From positions 235,285 to 299,284 of the forward strand of contig NZ_PDKP01000001.1 of NCBI RefSeq assembly GCF_002837055.1: a DNA stretch of 64,000 nt, written 5' to 3'. Below are positions 18,532-28,297 of the stretch, piece after piece. Position numbers and translations under genes: made by a program. The notes beneath the pieces were generated by a model. That model made no database searches. It worked only from the letters and a program-made list of their open reading frames with translations, and was not told the DNA's origin. The DNA is from Lactobacillus apis (lineage in GTDB: Bacteria > Bacillota > Bacilli > Lactobacillales > Lactobacillaceae). Position 1 is the first letter of the stretch, and each line of letters begins with the position of its first letter.

Positions 18532-20274
18532 ATGGCATTTTCAATTAAAACAAGAGAAGAAGAAATTGAACGTTTAAAAAACGAGAAACTAGATTTGCTA
18601 GTAATCGGTGGTGGTATTACAGGAGCAGGTGTGGCTTTGCAAGCTAGTGCAGCTAAAATGAAAACTGGCTTGATTGATATGCAAGACTTTGGTAGTGGTA
18701 CCTCATCACGCTCGACTAGATTAGTTCATGGTGGTATTCGCTATCTTAAAACTTTTGACGTTCAGGTAGTTTCCGACACAGTTAAGGAACGTGCAGTTAT
18801 TCAACATATTGCTCCACATATGACTCAACCAGATCCAATGATTTTACCTATTTATGACGAACCTGGTGCAGCCTTTACTATGTTTTCTGTCAAAGTTGCA
18901 ATGGATCTTTATGATCATCTAGCTGGCATTGAAGGAGATTCTCCTTTGACCAAATACGCTAATTATACGATGGATAAGGAAGAAACCTTAAAACGTGAGC
19001 CACAGTTAAATAGTAAAAATCTTTTAGGAGCAGGGGTTTATTTAGATTATCAAAATAATGATTCACGTCTGGTACTAGAAAACGTTAAAAAGGCACACGA
19101 GTTAGGTTGTTTGGCTGTTAGTCGACTAAAATGTGTTGAAATTTTGCATGATGACCAAAAGCAAGCAAACGGCGTGCGTGTTCATGACAATTTAACTGGT
19201 GAAGATTTTGAAATTCATGCGGATGTAATTATTAATACTTCTGGACCATGGTCTGATTTGGTAAGACAATCAGATAAAGAAGTTTACAAGAAACCACGCT
19301 TACGTCCTACTAAAGGTGTACACCTTGTTGTTGATCAATCACGTCTGACAGTACCACAACCAACTTATTTCGGTTCGGGTACTGATGACGGTCGGATGAT
19401 TTTTACTATTCCTCGGGAAGGCAAGACCTACTTTGGGACTACAGACACCGACTTTAGAGGTGACTATGCTCATCCAACAGTTGAGCAAGGCGATGTTGAC
19501 TACTTATTAAGTATTATAAATAAGAAATATCCTTCTGCTCATTTAACTATAGATGATGTAGAAGCTAGTTGGGCTGGTGTTCGTCCATTAATTGAAGTAG
19601 AAGTTGAAGGAAACGAAGCAGCTGATGCCGCAACAGGTGCCAGTGTTTCTGACAGTACTTCGGCACCATCAGCTGTGTCACGTGGTAGTTCATTAACTGA
19701 AGCAGAAGATGGATTAATCACTTTAGCTGGTGGTAAGCTGACCGATTACCGTATTATGGCAAATGGAGCAATGGAAAAGATTCTGGAAAAACTACACGAT
19801 AAGTTTTCAAAGAACTTTACCTTACAAGATTCAGCCGAAATTAAGGTTGCAGGTGGCGACTTTGACTCTGACAATGCTGAAGAAGAACTTGCCCGTATTG
19901 CTAAAGAGGGTGAAGAAGCTGGTCTTTCAAAAGCAGATGCGACAGAAATCGCCAATTTATTTGGTTCTGAAGCTGAACAAATATATGATTATGCTCGTAC
20001 AATTAAACCAGCAGATGGATTAAGTCTGGGTGAAACTGCCGCACTTGACTATTCGTTAGCTGAAGAAATGACACTGACACCTGTCGATTATCTTTTACGT
20101 CGCACTTACCACATTTTATTCAAGAGTGATACGTTGAATGAAGTTAAAACTGGTGTTGTCAACCATATGGCTGATTACTACGGTTGGGATAAAGTGCAAA
20201 GAGAAGAGTATGAAACTGAATTAAGGAATGAAATAGAAGAATCACGATTGAAAGATTTAAAAAGTAAAAACTAA
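18532..20274 (+). CDS. glpO: FAD-dependent alpha-glycerophosphate oxidase/dehydrogenase
   Basis: Oxidises glycerol-3-phosphate to dihydroxyacetone phosphate, in lactic acid bacteria typically with oxygen giving hydrogen peroxide. The 580-aa protein has the N-terminal Rossmann motif VIGGGITGAG, followed by DFGSGTSSRSTRLVHGG, a GlpD/GlpO hallmark. An acidic/Ser-rich insertion around residues 360-390 precedes the conserved LAGGKLTDYR, as in GlpO of streptococci and lactobacilli. Downstream of glpK in one operon. Oxidase versus dehydrogenase cannot be settled from sequence. Confidence 0.93.
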   Translation: MAFSIKTREEEIERLKNEKLDLLVIGGGITGAGVALQASAAKMKTGLIDMQDFGSGTSSRSTRLVHGGIRYLKTFDVQVVSDTVKERAVIQHIAPHMTQPDPMILPIYDEPGAAFTMFSVKVAMDLYDHLAGIEGDSPLTKYANYTMDKEETLKREPQLNSKNLLGAGVYLDYQNNDSRLVLENVKKAHELGCLAVSRLKCVEILHDDQKQANGVRVHDNLTGEDFEIHADVIINTSGPWSDLVRQSDKEVYKKPRLRPTKGVHLVVDQSRLTVPQPTYFGSGTDDGRMIFTIPREGKTYFGTTDTDFRGDYAHPTVEQGDVDYLLSIINKKYPSAHLTIDDVEASWAGVRPLIEVEVEGNEAADAATGASVSDSTSAPSAVSRGSSLTEAEDGLITLAGGKLTDYRIMANGAMEKILEKLHDKFSKNFTLQDSAEIKVAGGDFDSDNAEEELARIAKEGEEAGLSKADATEIANLFGSEAEQIYDYARTIKPADGLSLGETAALDYSLAEEMTLTPVDYLLRRTYHILFKSDTLNEVKTGVVNHMADYYGWDKVQREEYETELRNEIEESRLKDLKSKN

Positions 20275-20316
20275 TATAATAAAGTAATAATGAAACTAGT
20301 TGTGAATTATTACTCA

Positions 20317-20346
20317 AAAAACCTGTCAGAACAATCTGACAGGTTT
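20317..20346 (+). terminator. Terminator of glpK-glpO
   Basis: A perfect 13-bp stem (AAAACCTGTCAGA with TCTGACAGGTTTT) encloses a four-base loop. Confidence 0.88.
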
Positions 20347-20429
20347 TAGTTTGAGCTTTTTTGAGTAAAGTATAAAATAATAATTACGGATTATTTATTT
20401 TAACGGAATTAATTCAAGGTTATGAATGG

Positions 20430-21131
20430 GTGCTTAAGTTGAAAGATATAAACCAAGTAATAACAGCATTTTTAGCTGCTGGAGGTTTAGGTTATATTAA
20501 TTATTGGATTCTAGAAAAGTTAGATGTCACTTCGTCTACTGATGGGGAAAAAACAGCACACATTACTTTTTCATCACTTTTATGTTCAATACCTGACTTT
20601 TTTATTTATCTCGTATTTAAAAGCCTGCTGAACTGCATTAGGCAGAAGTACAAACTAAACCATCTTTTAGATAGTGATGTTATAAATTTTTTGGCATTAA
20701 TCTTGACTATAGTTGTTATTATATTCATAACTTCTGTTTTGGGTGAAAAAATAATACGAAGTATTTATTGGATTCTGAGAAAGTTAACAACTGGTAAAGG
20801 TAATACTGGGGTAGCTCCAGGTGAGCCCTGGACAGCAATAGATAAAACACACATGACTTTAGTCTATCTGTATAGTCTTGATCATAAACCTATTGCATAC
20901 GGTTATGGCGAAAGTTATTCTGGAGGCTCTGATAGTAATTATTCAGTTAATCTACAACCTGCTGAGGAAAAATGTAATCAGCCATGTTATCAATATGTTG
21001 TTAATTGTGCTTATTTTAAGGATAAAAGTCCTATAAATGGTATGCCATGCAAAGAATCACATATCCATGTGAATTTGAGTCAAGGATTCATAATGATTAT
21101 TTTTAGAGTTAGAATAACTAAAGATAATTAA
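20430..21131 (+). CDS. Membrane protein of unknown function (DUF6338-like layout)
   Basis: A 233-aa protein starting with GTG 20430 (AAGG ten bases upstream) or TTG 20439. Residues 10-25, 48-66 and 83-105 are hydrophobic, and the C-terminal 120 residues are a soluble domain with GYGESYSGGSDSNY. The arrangement recalls DUF6338-type proteins that accompany phage-defence genes, but I cannot confirm the family. It stands alone downstream of the glp operon and its codon usage is more AT-rich than glpK. Confidence 0.6.
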   Translation: MLKLKDINQVITAFLAAGGLGYINYWILEKLDVTSSTDGEKTAHITFSSLLCSIPDFFIYLVFKSLLNCIRQKYKLNHLLDSDVINFLALILTIVVIIFITSVLGEKIIRSIYWILRKLTTGKGNTGVAPGEPWTAIDKTHMTLVYLYSLDHKPIAYGYGESYSGGSDSNYSVNLQPAEEKCNQPCYQYVVNCAYFKDKSPINGMPCKESHIHVNLSQGFIMIIFRVRITKDN

Positions 21132-21316
21132 TTGAAGCATGTTTCAGAAGTCGAATTAAGGAATAATTAGTATAAGAGGCTTACTTAACCTAATAGCCGA
21201 TTATGATGAGGTTTAAGTTAGATTTATAAACCATGACAGTCAATAAAATGAAATAAGAAGCAGAGATTTTAGATTATTTAGAAAAGTTAATTTCTTGCTC
21301 TTTAAATAATTTTGTC

Positions 21317-21356
21317 ATAAAAAGTCCCGAAAGTTACTTTACTTTCGGGACTTTTT
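21317..21356. terminator. Bidirectional-looking terminator
   Basis: AAAAGTCCCGAAAGT pairs with ACTTTCGGGACTTTTTT around a short loop. It ends any rightward transcript from 20430-21131 and overlaps the 3' end of the minus-strand gene at 21334. Confidence 0.8.
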
Positions 21357-21573
21357 TAATCATCGTTTTTTTACTATTTTTTTCACCTTTCTGATTGGCT
21401 TCTTCTAATTTAGGCTTTTCTGGTATTTCACCAATAATAAGGTGCTTTCTTACAGATATGCTAGTGTCTGAATGTACTGCTTTTTTTATTCGGTCTTTTT
21501 CCATTTTAGTTTTTTCTGGCACCAAGCCTTCTATAGCATGGTCTCTTCTATATTTACGATTGTTATCCGCCAT
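21334..21573 (-). CDS. Small basic protein of unknown function
   Basis: A 79-aa hydrophilic, Lys-rich protein with no membrane segment or recognised motif. ATG 21573 is preceded by GGGGA at good distance, and its stop lies inside a strong terminator stem, both signs of a real gene. The opposite strand has a 67-aa open frame here but no SD. Could be nucleic-acid binding from charge alone; not demonstrated. Confidence 0.6.
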   Translation of the reverse strand: MADNNRKYRRDHAIEGLVPEKTKMEKDRIKKAVHSDTSISVRKHLIIGEIPEKPKLEEANQKGEKNSKKTMIKKVPKVK

Positions 21574-21830
21574 TTTTCCCCAATATAATTATTATTAACT
21601 TAGTGCAATAAACATAACGGAACAATAACTATATATTTGATGCTGACGTAAAAATAGTTATTGTTGGATATAATGATTTGTTTAGCTAGCTGTCCTATAC
21701 TTACAAACGTTATAACTGTTAACAGAACTAGCGATGCACACTAAAAAACTTGCAAAAGTAAGAATTTCTAACTGGTTAGCTTAAAAAGGATGAAGGTAGG
21801 TTTAGTTAGAATAATTTCCAATGAAACTAA

Positions 21831-22160
21831 TCAACTGATGTCAATACCAGTCCGGTTTGAAATATAGGCCTTTAGAGCTGTATTAAACATATCTTCGTAA
21901 CTTGAAAAAGAAGTCTTTTCTTTAACTTTTTCATCAAGCTTATCATGTGGATATGCATCAAATTGCCTTTGATTTGTTATACCACATTCTTCTAAAAATG
22001 AATTAAAGGAATTGAAAGCAGTATGTGCCTTCATAAATGATGGAGGAAAGATCTCATTTAAATTATATGTGTGAGTACCATTCATTTTGCTTAATTCAGT
22101 TTGAGCCTTTTCAGCTTGATTTGCTAGTTCTTCTAAAGATTTAATAAAATTGTCATCCAT
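21831..22160 (-). CDS. Hypothetical 109-aa helical protein
   Basis: An acidic, predicted mostly helical protein with coiled-coil-like SLEELANQAEKAQTELSKM at the N-terminus. GAGGGAG lies upstream of ATG 22160. No family recognised. It is on the same strand as, and 257 bp upstream of, the 79-aa gene, so the two could be co-transcribed. Confidence 0.6.
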   Translation of the reverse strand: MDDNFIKSLEELANQAEKAQTELSKMNGTHTYNLNEIFPPSFMKAHTAFNSFNSFLEECGITNQRQFDAYPHDKLDEKVKEKTSFSSYEDMFNTALKAYISNRTGIDIS

Positions 22161-23061
22161 TTATTTTCTCCCTCATTACTTATTAGATAATGTTAAATTT
22201 GATAGAGCTATTGGTTTTCTATTACTTTGCTACGCATAATTTTTATTTGGGTTATTATTCTGAATAATGCTTCTTAGGCTTTTGGTATATTTAATATCTA
22301 TAATTACTTTGTTGATTAGAATGATTAGATTCTTGCAAAGTTAAGAGAATTATAAAATACCTTTACAACTTATAATTTTGTTATTGTTATATTTTTATCT
22401 CTAGCTGCTACCAGTTACTAACATTACAAAAACTTCATCTTTATGAATTATCATGTGGGCACAGGATATAGTCCATTATATGTCAAATCAAGATTTGTTC
22501 ACGAGAATAATCTATCTTTCAACAAAATTTGACAGTATAACGCATCTACCATATAGAGTAGTTTAACCTGTTAACATTATACCATATATTGTAGAAGAGG
22601 AGAATATAGTGAGTATAGAAAGTTAAATCAACCAAGAAAGTTACTAATAGTAAAAACTTATCCATCTGATTGATTTTCTAATATATCTTTTTAGATTATT
22701 TGTGTTTATCTAGATTTTAAATATGTATTTAGTTGTATCACTCATGTTAATTCTGTCTCGTTATTTTTTACGATGCCGGTATTCAATATAGGCCTCTTGT
22801 TATTTACTAACTTCATTAATGCAGTTAATAGTAACAGTCTAATTAGTGCTATAGTTAAAGTAGCAGAAAAAATCTAAAAATATTATTAATAGCTAAGTAC
22901 CTATAAAATAAGTAATTTTACTTTTAAAGTGTTAAACGTGTGACTATTTTTCAAAAAGGAAAATAATAGGATATTTGTATTTAAATCAAAGCTTTTAGCT
23001 ATTTTTATGGTTAAGAGCTTTTTATTTACTTTGATTTTTAGCTAGAAAGAGCATTGTAGGG
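22161..23061. other. 900-bp gap with decayed coding remnants
   Basis: No intact gene. A plus-strand open stretch at 22695-22877 (61 codons, no good SD) encodes a hydrophobic segment including MPVFNIGLLLFTNFINAV, which could be the tail of a lost transporter. At 22605 GAGGAG precedes a GTG frame that ends after five codons. The rest is AT-rich with no terminator or repeat that I can support. The last 60 bp should contain the promoter of the MFS gene. Confidence 0.35.
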
Positions 23062-24249
23062 ATGAAAAAACTAAAAGAAGAATCTAAGCTTTTATTGGGA
23101 TATGCAATTTCAGGAATGGGTGATCAATTTTACATTTTTGCAATTCCATTGCTAATGCTGTCTAAAACACATTCTTCAATTATCATGGGACTGCTAACAG
23201 CAGTTGAATATCTTCCTACTGCCTTGTTCGGCTTGATTATAGGACCTATTTACGATATTTATTCAAGAAAAAGAATTATGCTTATTTCACTAGTGATGCA
23301 AATGTTGCTAATACTTTGTGTTCCAATTTTGACTGCCAATAATGTCTCAATTTATTTAATACTTCTTATTGTCTTTTTGCTTGGCAGCTTTGATCTAATC
23401 TCATGGACAGGTTATCAGATATTTATTGCCGAATCTGTCGATACAGAAGAATTATCAAGCGTTTCAGGTAAAGTTGGATTAATTTCATCTATTCAAAAAA
23501 CGTTTGGTCCAGGGATTTCTGCAATTATTATTGATTTGCTTAACTATATGGGTGGATTCTTACTTGATTCACTTAGCTTCGGCTACCTTGCTTTAGTAAT
23601 CAGAAACTACCAACCACTGCATGAAGAGAAAAATGCAACCGCTCAGAGCTCTTTCAAAAAAGGTACAAAAGACGGTATAAAATTCCTGTTCTCACAACAT
23701 ACAATAAAGTGGTTAATAGTCAGCTTTTTAGTTGCTAATATCGGTTTTCAAGCAGTTATACCAATGTTAACTTTCGTATTAAAGCAAGCTATGAACTTAA
23801 GTGTAAATATGGTCAGTATTTTCTTTACGGTCTCAGCGGTTGCAAGCATCATTGGAAATTTTGCTTATTTACATTTAAATAAAAAGTTCAAAATAGGATT
23901 TCAACTAGTTATGATTGGTCTGTTAATTGCATTAGGTTTTGCAATTATGCTTAATACCAAGTCCTTTATAATGGTAACTGGTGGTTACGCACTTGTTTCG
24001 TTTGGTAGTGTATGGTCTCAAGCAAATTTCTTTACGATTATTCAAGCAAAAACGCCAACTCAATATAAAGGAACAATTACAGCAGTTTCTACATCTTTAA
24101 CTAGAATAATAGGACCAATCATGTCTTTAGTAAGTGGAGTCTTAGTTAATTGTGAAGTACATTTGATTTTTATCGTAGCTGTTATTTGCTTGGCAGCTTC
24201 CGTTTTACTCAATTTTGTAAGTGGCTTAAACAATCTAAAAGAACTATAG
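23062..24249 (+). CDS. MFS transporter, macrolide-efflux-like
   Basis: A 395-aa integral membrane protein with about 12 hydrophobic segments. The loop after the second segment reads GPIYDIYSRKR, a variant of MFS motif A. The N-terminal sequence resembles MFS_3 (MefA-like) exporters. The SD is weak (GTAGGG next to the ATG, AGAAAGAG further up). Isolated in an accessory stretch with no linked regulator. Drug or metabolite substrate unknown. Confidence 0.78.
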   Translation: MKKLKEESKLLLGYAISGMGDQFYIFAIPLLMLSKTHSSIIMGLLTAVEYLPTALFGLIIGPIYDIYSRKRIMLISLVMQMLLILCVPILTANNVSIYLILLIVFLLGSFDLISWTGYQIFIAESVDTEELSSVSGKVGLISSIQKTFGPGISAIIIDLLNYMGGFLLDSLSFGYLALVIRNYQPLHEEKNATAQSSFKKGTKDGIKFLFSQHTIKWLIVSFLVANIGFQAVIPMLTFVLKQAMNLSVNMVSIFFTVSAVASIIGNFAYLHLNKKFKIGFQLVMIGLLIALGFAIMLNTKSFIMVTGGYALVSFGSVWSQANFFTIIQAKTPTQYKGTITAVSTSLTRIIGPIMSLVSGVLVNCEVHLIFIVAVICLAASVLLNFVSGLNNLKEL

Positions 24250-24668
24250 TCTGCAACTTTTTATAAACAAATGTTAATTTGTTATTGAAAAAACAAGACT
24301 TACTTTATAACATATAAGTGATGCAATCCATGATTAGTAATTAACCACATCTAGTAAAAATTGCTTATGGATTGCTTTAAAATTATAGTATGATAGGTTT
24401 TTATACTGGTTATTTCAAATAGCACACAAATTTGCTTAATAAAAACATATAAAGAAAAACAATATAAAGTTACTGCAAAATATTACTTATCAATTATCTA
24501 GCTTGTTGCGATAGGATTTCTTTTTTATTTTTTAAAATTAGGCTGTATTTTTGAATTAACGATTTATAAAAAAATATTATTATTGTAACAACAACTTGTT
24601 TTCATATTTGAAAATTTGTTTTAATTTTAATGTGTAAAAGTTTAAACTTATATATGAGGTGATAGGGA
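24250..24668. other. 419-bp intergenic region
   Basis: Very AT-rich. I see no coding remnant, repeat or clear hairpin terminator. It must hold the end of the MFS transcript and the promoter of manA; GAGGTGATAGGGA just before 24669 is the manA SD. Confidence 0.4.
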
Positions 24669-25637
24669 ATGGAACCGATCTTTTTAACTCCGTATTTTAG
24701 ATCAAAAATATGGGGTGGCCGTAAGCTAGAAACAATCTTTAACTACGATATTCCTGATGGAAAAGTCGGAGAAGCATGGGTTATTTCAGGTTATAAGGAA
24801 GATGCCTCAACGGCAACAAACGGCGAATTAAAAGGTAAGAGCTTGCGTTCGATTTATCAAGAAAACCCTGAGCTTTTTGGTAATCCGAAAAGTAAGGAAT
24901 TTCCACTATTAGTGAAGTTTCTTGATGCTAATGATGATTTGTCTGTCCAAGTTCATCCAGATGATGATTATGCTGAAAAAGTAGAAAATGATCGTGGAAA
25001 AACTGAAAGTTGGTACGTATTACAAGCTGATCCTGGTTCTTATTTAATCTATGGTCATACTGCAAAAACACGTGCAGAATTGGCTGATATGATTAACAAA
25101 GGCCAATGGGATAAGCTTTTGCGGAAAGTTCCAGTTAAAGCAGGTGACTTCTTCTACGTTCCGGCAGGTACAATTCATGCCTTAACTAAAGGAATAATGG
25201 TAATTGAAACGCAACAGTCAAGTGATGTTACGTATCGCTTATATGACTATGATCGAATCGATGACAAGACTGGACAAAAGAGAGATTTACATACTGAGAA
25301 ATCTATCGATGTTACTACCGTTCCTCACGTTGATCCTAAGCTTAACGGCAAGATTGAACAAGATCAAGATGCACAAATTACGACCTTGGTTGCTCCACCT
25401 GTATCACCACATTTTTATCTATGGCAAATTGATTTAAATGGTGAGTGGAGAACGGGCTTAAATGAACACCCGTATCTGCTAGTAACTGTAATTGATGGAT
25501 CTGGTCAGCTAGAAACTGAATCTGATTCATACCAATTAAAAAAGGGTACAAATCTGATCATTCCTAATCAGATGAAAAAATTCACTTTCACTGGTAAAAT
25601 GAAAATGGTTATTTCTGCTCCAGGAAATGACAAATAG
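24669..25637 (+). CDS. manA: Mannose-6-phosphate isomerase, class I
   Basis: Interconverts mannose-6-phosphate and fructose-6-phosphate. The 322-aa zinc enzyme has SKIWGGRKL near the start, QVHPDDDYA with the metal-binding Gln and His, and FYVPAGTIHAL carrying a further metal His. Length fits the short Firmicutes ManA form. Strong SD. Followed after 27 bp by an SdpI-like gene. Confidence 0.95.
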   Translation: MEPIFLTPYFRSKIWGGRKLETIFNYDIPDGKVGEAWVISGYKEDASTATNGELKGKSLRSIYQENPELFGNPKSKEFPLLVKFLDANDDLSVQVHPDDDYAEKVENDRGKTESWYVLQADPGSYLIYGHTAKTRAELADMINKGQWDKLLRKVPVKAGDFFYVPAGTIHALTKGIMVIETQQSSDVTYRLYDYDRIDDKTGQKRDLHTEKSIDVTTVPHVDPKLNGKIEQDQDAQITTLVAPPVSPHFYLWQIDLNGEWRTGLNEHPYLLVTVIDGSGQLETESDSYQLKKGTNLIIPNQMKKFTFTGKMKMVISAPGNDK

Positions 25638-25664
25638 ATTTTCAAAATTAAAAGAGGGAAAAGT

Positions 25665-26060
25665 ATGATATATATCGCTTGTGGATCAGTTATTATGGTT
25701 GTGGGAATTATCTGGCTAATTAATCCTCCTCGAAAACCTCATCCACTTTACGGATATTATTCATACCTTGCTCAGACTAATTCGACTAGTTTTAAGTTTG
25801 CTCAAAAAAAGGCTAGTCTTTACTTTATCCTTTTTGGCGGAATACAGTTGCTAATTGGAATCGGTGTCCATTTGCTGAATTGGGATCGATATTTCCTAAT
25901 TTGGCTACTCACATTTTATCTTTTTCTTATATTTCCAATTATGGCAACAGAGAAAAGCTTAAAGAAGTTTTTGATCAATCGCCATGAATTGCCACATGAT
26001 TACGTTAATCCTGATGACGTAAAGCATGGGAGAACTAAGGGATTTAGGGACCGAAAATGA
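25665..26060 (+). CDS. SdpI/YhfL-family small membrane protein
   Basis: A 131-aa protein with three hydrophobic segments (about 2-18, 47-68 and 74-95). The stretch between the first two (NPPRKPHPLYGYYS) matches the N-x-x-x-G-Y core of SdpI immunity-like proteins, and a charged tail follows. AGAGGGAAAAGT precedes the ATG. The stop overlaps the next gene's start, so it is in the two-component operon. Role unknown; SdpI of Bacillus is an immunity/signalling protein. Confidence 0.72.
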   Translation: MIYIACGSVIMVVGIIWLINPPRKPHPLYGYYSYLAQTNSTSFKFAQKKASLYFILFGGIQLLIGIGVHLLNWDRYFLIWLLTFYLFLIFPIMATEKSLKKFLINRHELPHDYVNPDDVKHGRTKGFRDRK

Positions 26061-26794
26061 AATTAAATATCTTAATGGTTGAGGATGACCAGTCCGTTGC
26101 AGAGATGATGGAAATGTTCATCAAAAAAGAGGGTTGGACAATGGAGGTTGCTACTGATGGGGAGCAAGCGGTTGAAAAATTTTCTGCTAATCCGGATCAG
26201 TATAATTTAGTTACACTGGATTTGAATTTACCAAAAAAAGACGGGATCCAGGTTGCTAGAGAAATTAGAGAGAAATCGCCAACTATTCCAATTATTATGC
26301 TGACGGCGAGAAATAGTGAAGCAGAGCAGATTTTGGGCCTAGGCGTAGGTGCAGATGATTATGTTTCAAAGCCATTTAGTCCATTAGCTTTAATTGCAAG
26401 AATCAAGGCTCTTCAGCGAAGAATTGATATAGAAGAAAGCCAAAGTAGAGCTAAAGCTAAAGCAGAAGCTGATAAAGTAAAAGAAAAGTTTGATGTTGAA
26501 ACAGAACATATTAAAATTTCTAAAGACAGACGTGAAATCTTGTTTGATAACAAAAAAGTACCAGATATTACCCCAAAGGAATTTGATTTGTTGGCTATAA
26601 TGGCAGAAAAACCTAAGCAGGTTTTTTCACGGAGCCAATTAATTGACTATGTTTGGGGCTATAATTTTTTTGGCGAAGAACGAACAGTCGACGCACACAT
26701 CAAGAAATTACGACATAAGCTAGAAAAAGTTGGAGCAAACGTCATTCAAACGGTCTGGGGAATTGGTTACAAATTTGACGATTCACAGGTTTAA
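26057..26794 (+). CDS. OmpR-family response regulator
   Basis: Response regulator of 245 aa. The receiver domain has acidic pair ED (9-10), phospho-acceptor Asp 55 in VTLDLNLPKKDG and Lys in VSKPFSP. A Lys/Ala/Glu-rich linker (about 130-153) leads to a winged-helix DNA-binding domain ending VQTVWGIGYKF-like (IQTVWGIGYKF). ATGA overlap with the SdpI-like gene upstream and six bases before the kinase gene. Regulated genes are not evident here. Confidence 0.92.
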   Translation: MKLNILMVEDDQSVAEMMEMFIKKEGWTMEVATDGEQAVEKFSANPDQYNLVTLDLNLPKKDGIQVAREIREKSPTIPIIMLTARNSEAEQILGLGVGADDYVSKPFSPLALIARIKALQRRIDIEESQSRAKAKAEADKVKEKFDVETEHIKISKDRREILFDNKKVPDITPKEFDLLAIMAEKPKQVFSRSQLIDYVWGYNFFGEERTVDAHIKKLRHKLEKVGANVIQTVWGIGYKFDDSQV

Positions 26795-26800
26795 TAAATT

Positions 26801-28252
26801 ATGAAATTGATTTATCAGCACATGCTTAGCTTTTTGCTGATTATTTTAACAACTGTTGCAATTATTGGCTATTCCGAAATTGCTTATGTAACAAACCAAT
26901 CATATTCGCAAAACTATCAGCGAATGGAAGACTATGCGTCTTCTTTAGGCTCTTTGGCGGCGACGGATAAAAAGAATGGCACATTAATGTTAAATGCAAA
27001 TTTCCTGAAGCAAATGGAATTTGTCTTACGTGGTGATGATCTTCATCTCCGTATTTTTGATTCAGATGGTCGCCAAATTTATCCGAAGACTGCTAAAGAC
27101 TTACACCTTGCTTCTGATATATATGGTATTTTGAAACAAGGGCAAGAAATTCGTATTAAAAATAATAACGACTCTCATTCTTATATGGGCCACACTAATG
27201 ATCCATGTACTGGTGTTCTTGTTCCTTGGATGAGTGAGCACAAGATGATTGGTGCAATTTGGCTTGGCGCTAGGGTAAAAAACGTTGAAAGACCAATAGC
27301 AATGGCGAAGCAGAATTTGGTAAATGCTTTTATTGTTGCATTAACTGTCGGAGCTGCCTTAAGTTTAGCTTTGTCATATTACACTACTAGCAAAATTAAG
27401 CGCCTCTCGATTGCAACTAAGAAAGTTACTTCCGGTAATTTTGATGTGCAGCTCAATTATAAGGGAAACGATGAAATTGATCAGCTAGCCGATAACTTTA
27501 ACCAAATGGTACGGTCGCTGAAACAGTCTGATGAAGAAATCAAGAATCAGGAAAAACGGCGGGATCAGTTCCTGGCTGACGCTGCTCATGAAATGAGAAC
27601 GCCTCTAACAACCATTAACGGAATTTTGGAAGGATTGCAATATGATGCGATTCCTGAAGACGCTAAGCCTAAGTCAATTTCTCTAATGAAAAAAGAAACT
27701 AAAAGGCTAATCAGATTAGTCAATGAAAATCTTGATTTTGAAAAAATTCGCAATAATCAGATTTTGTTGGTTAAAACATCATTTAATGCAACTAAGATAT
27801 TAGAAGATGTGAAAATGCAGCTTTCACAAAACGCTGAAAAGGAACATGATGAGATTCGAATTGCTGCACCTGGCGATTTGTCAGTTTATGCGGACAAGGA
27901 TCGCTTTACCCAAATAATTTTCAATTTGGTTCAAAATGCAATTCAATTTACCAAAAATGGTCAAATAGTAATTAGTGGCCGAAGGAAAGACCATGCTACA
28001 GAAATTGTGGTTATGGATAACGGAATTGGAATGAGCGATGAACAAATGAAGTATATCTTTGATCGTTTTTTCAAAGCTGATCCGTCAAGGGCTCGTCAAG
28101 GAACTGGTGAATCTGGTCTTGGCCTTTCAATTGTCTCTTCGCTAATTAAGCAGCATGGTGGCAAAATTAGCGTAGATTCGAGTCCTAACGAAGGAGCTAT
28201 TTTCACAATCACTTTCTTTGATGAAGGATTTGAACAGTATCTATCTGAATAA
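26801..28252 (+). CDS. Membrane sensor histidine kinase
   Basis: A 483-aa two-TM kinase (segments about 9-29 and 173-193) with an extracytoplasmic sensor of about 140 residues, HAMP linker, HisKA with phospho-acceptor His 263 in AAHEMRTPLTT, and HATPase motifs DNGIGMSDEQ and GLGLSIV. Partner of the OmpR-type regulator immediately upstream. Signal not identifiable; the neighbouring SPFH and LTA synthase genes make a cell-envelope signal a reasonable guess. Confidence 0.92.
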   Translation: MKLIYQHMLSFLLIILTTVAIIGYSEIAYVTNQSYSQNYQRMEDYASSLGSLAATDKKNGTLMLNANFLKQMEFVLRGDDLHLRIFDSDGRQIYPKTAKDLHLASDIYGILKQGQEIRIKNNNDSHSYMGHTNDPCTGVLVPWMSEHKMIGAIWLGARVKNVERPIAMAKQNLVNAFIVALTVGAALSLALSYYTTSKIKRLSIATKKVTSGNFDVQLNYKGNDEIDQLADNFNQMVRSLKQSDEEIKNQEKRRDQFLADAAHEMRTPLTTINGILEGLQYDAIPEDAKPKSISLMKKETKRLIRLVNENLDFEKIRNNQILLVKTSFNATKILEDVKMQLSQNAEKEHDEIRIAAPGDLSVYADKDRFTQIIFNLVQNAIQFTKNGQIVISGRRKDHATEIVVMDNGIGMSDEQMKYIFDRFFKADPSRARQGTGESGLGLSIVSSLIKQHGGKISVDSSPNEGAIFTITFFDEGFEQYLSE

Positions 28253-28286
28253 ACAAAAAGCACTTCAACTGAAGTGCTTTTTGTTT
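28251..28286. terminator. Bidirectional terminator between kinase and SPFH genes
   Basis: A perfect 16-bp stem (AAACAAAAAGCACTTC with its complement) with an AACT loop. A- and T-rich arms allow it to end both converging transcripts. Confidence 0.92.
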
Positions 28287-28297
28287 ACTCTTAGGTA

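Noticed and set aside
22695-22877. Real small membrane protein gene
   Set aside because: No SD or start near the beginning of the frame; listed only as a remnant in the gap.
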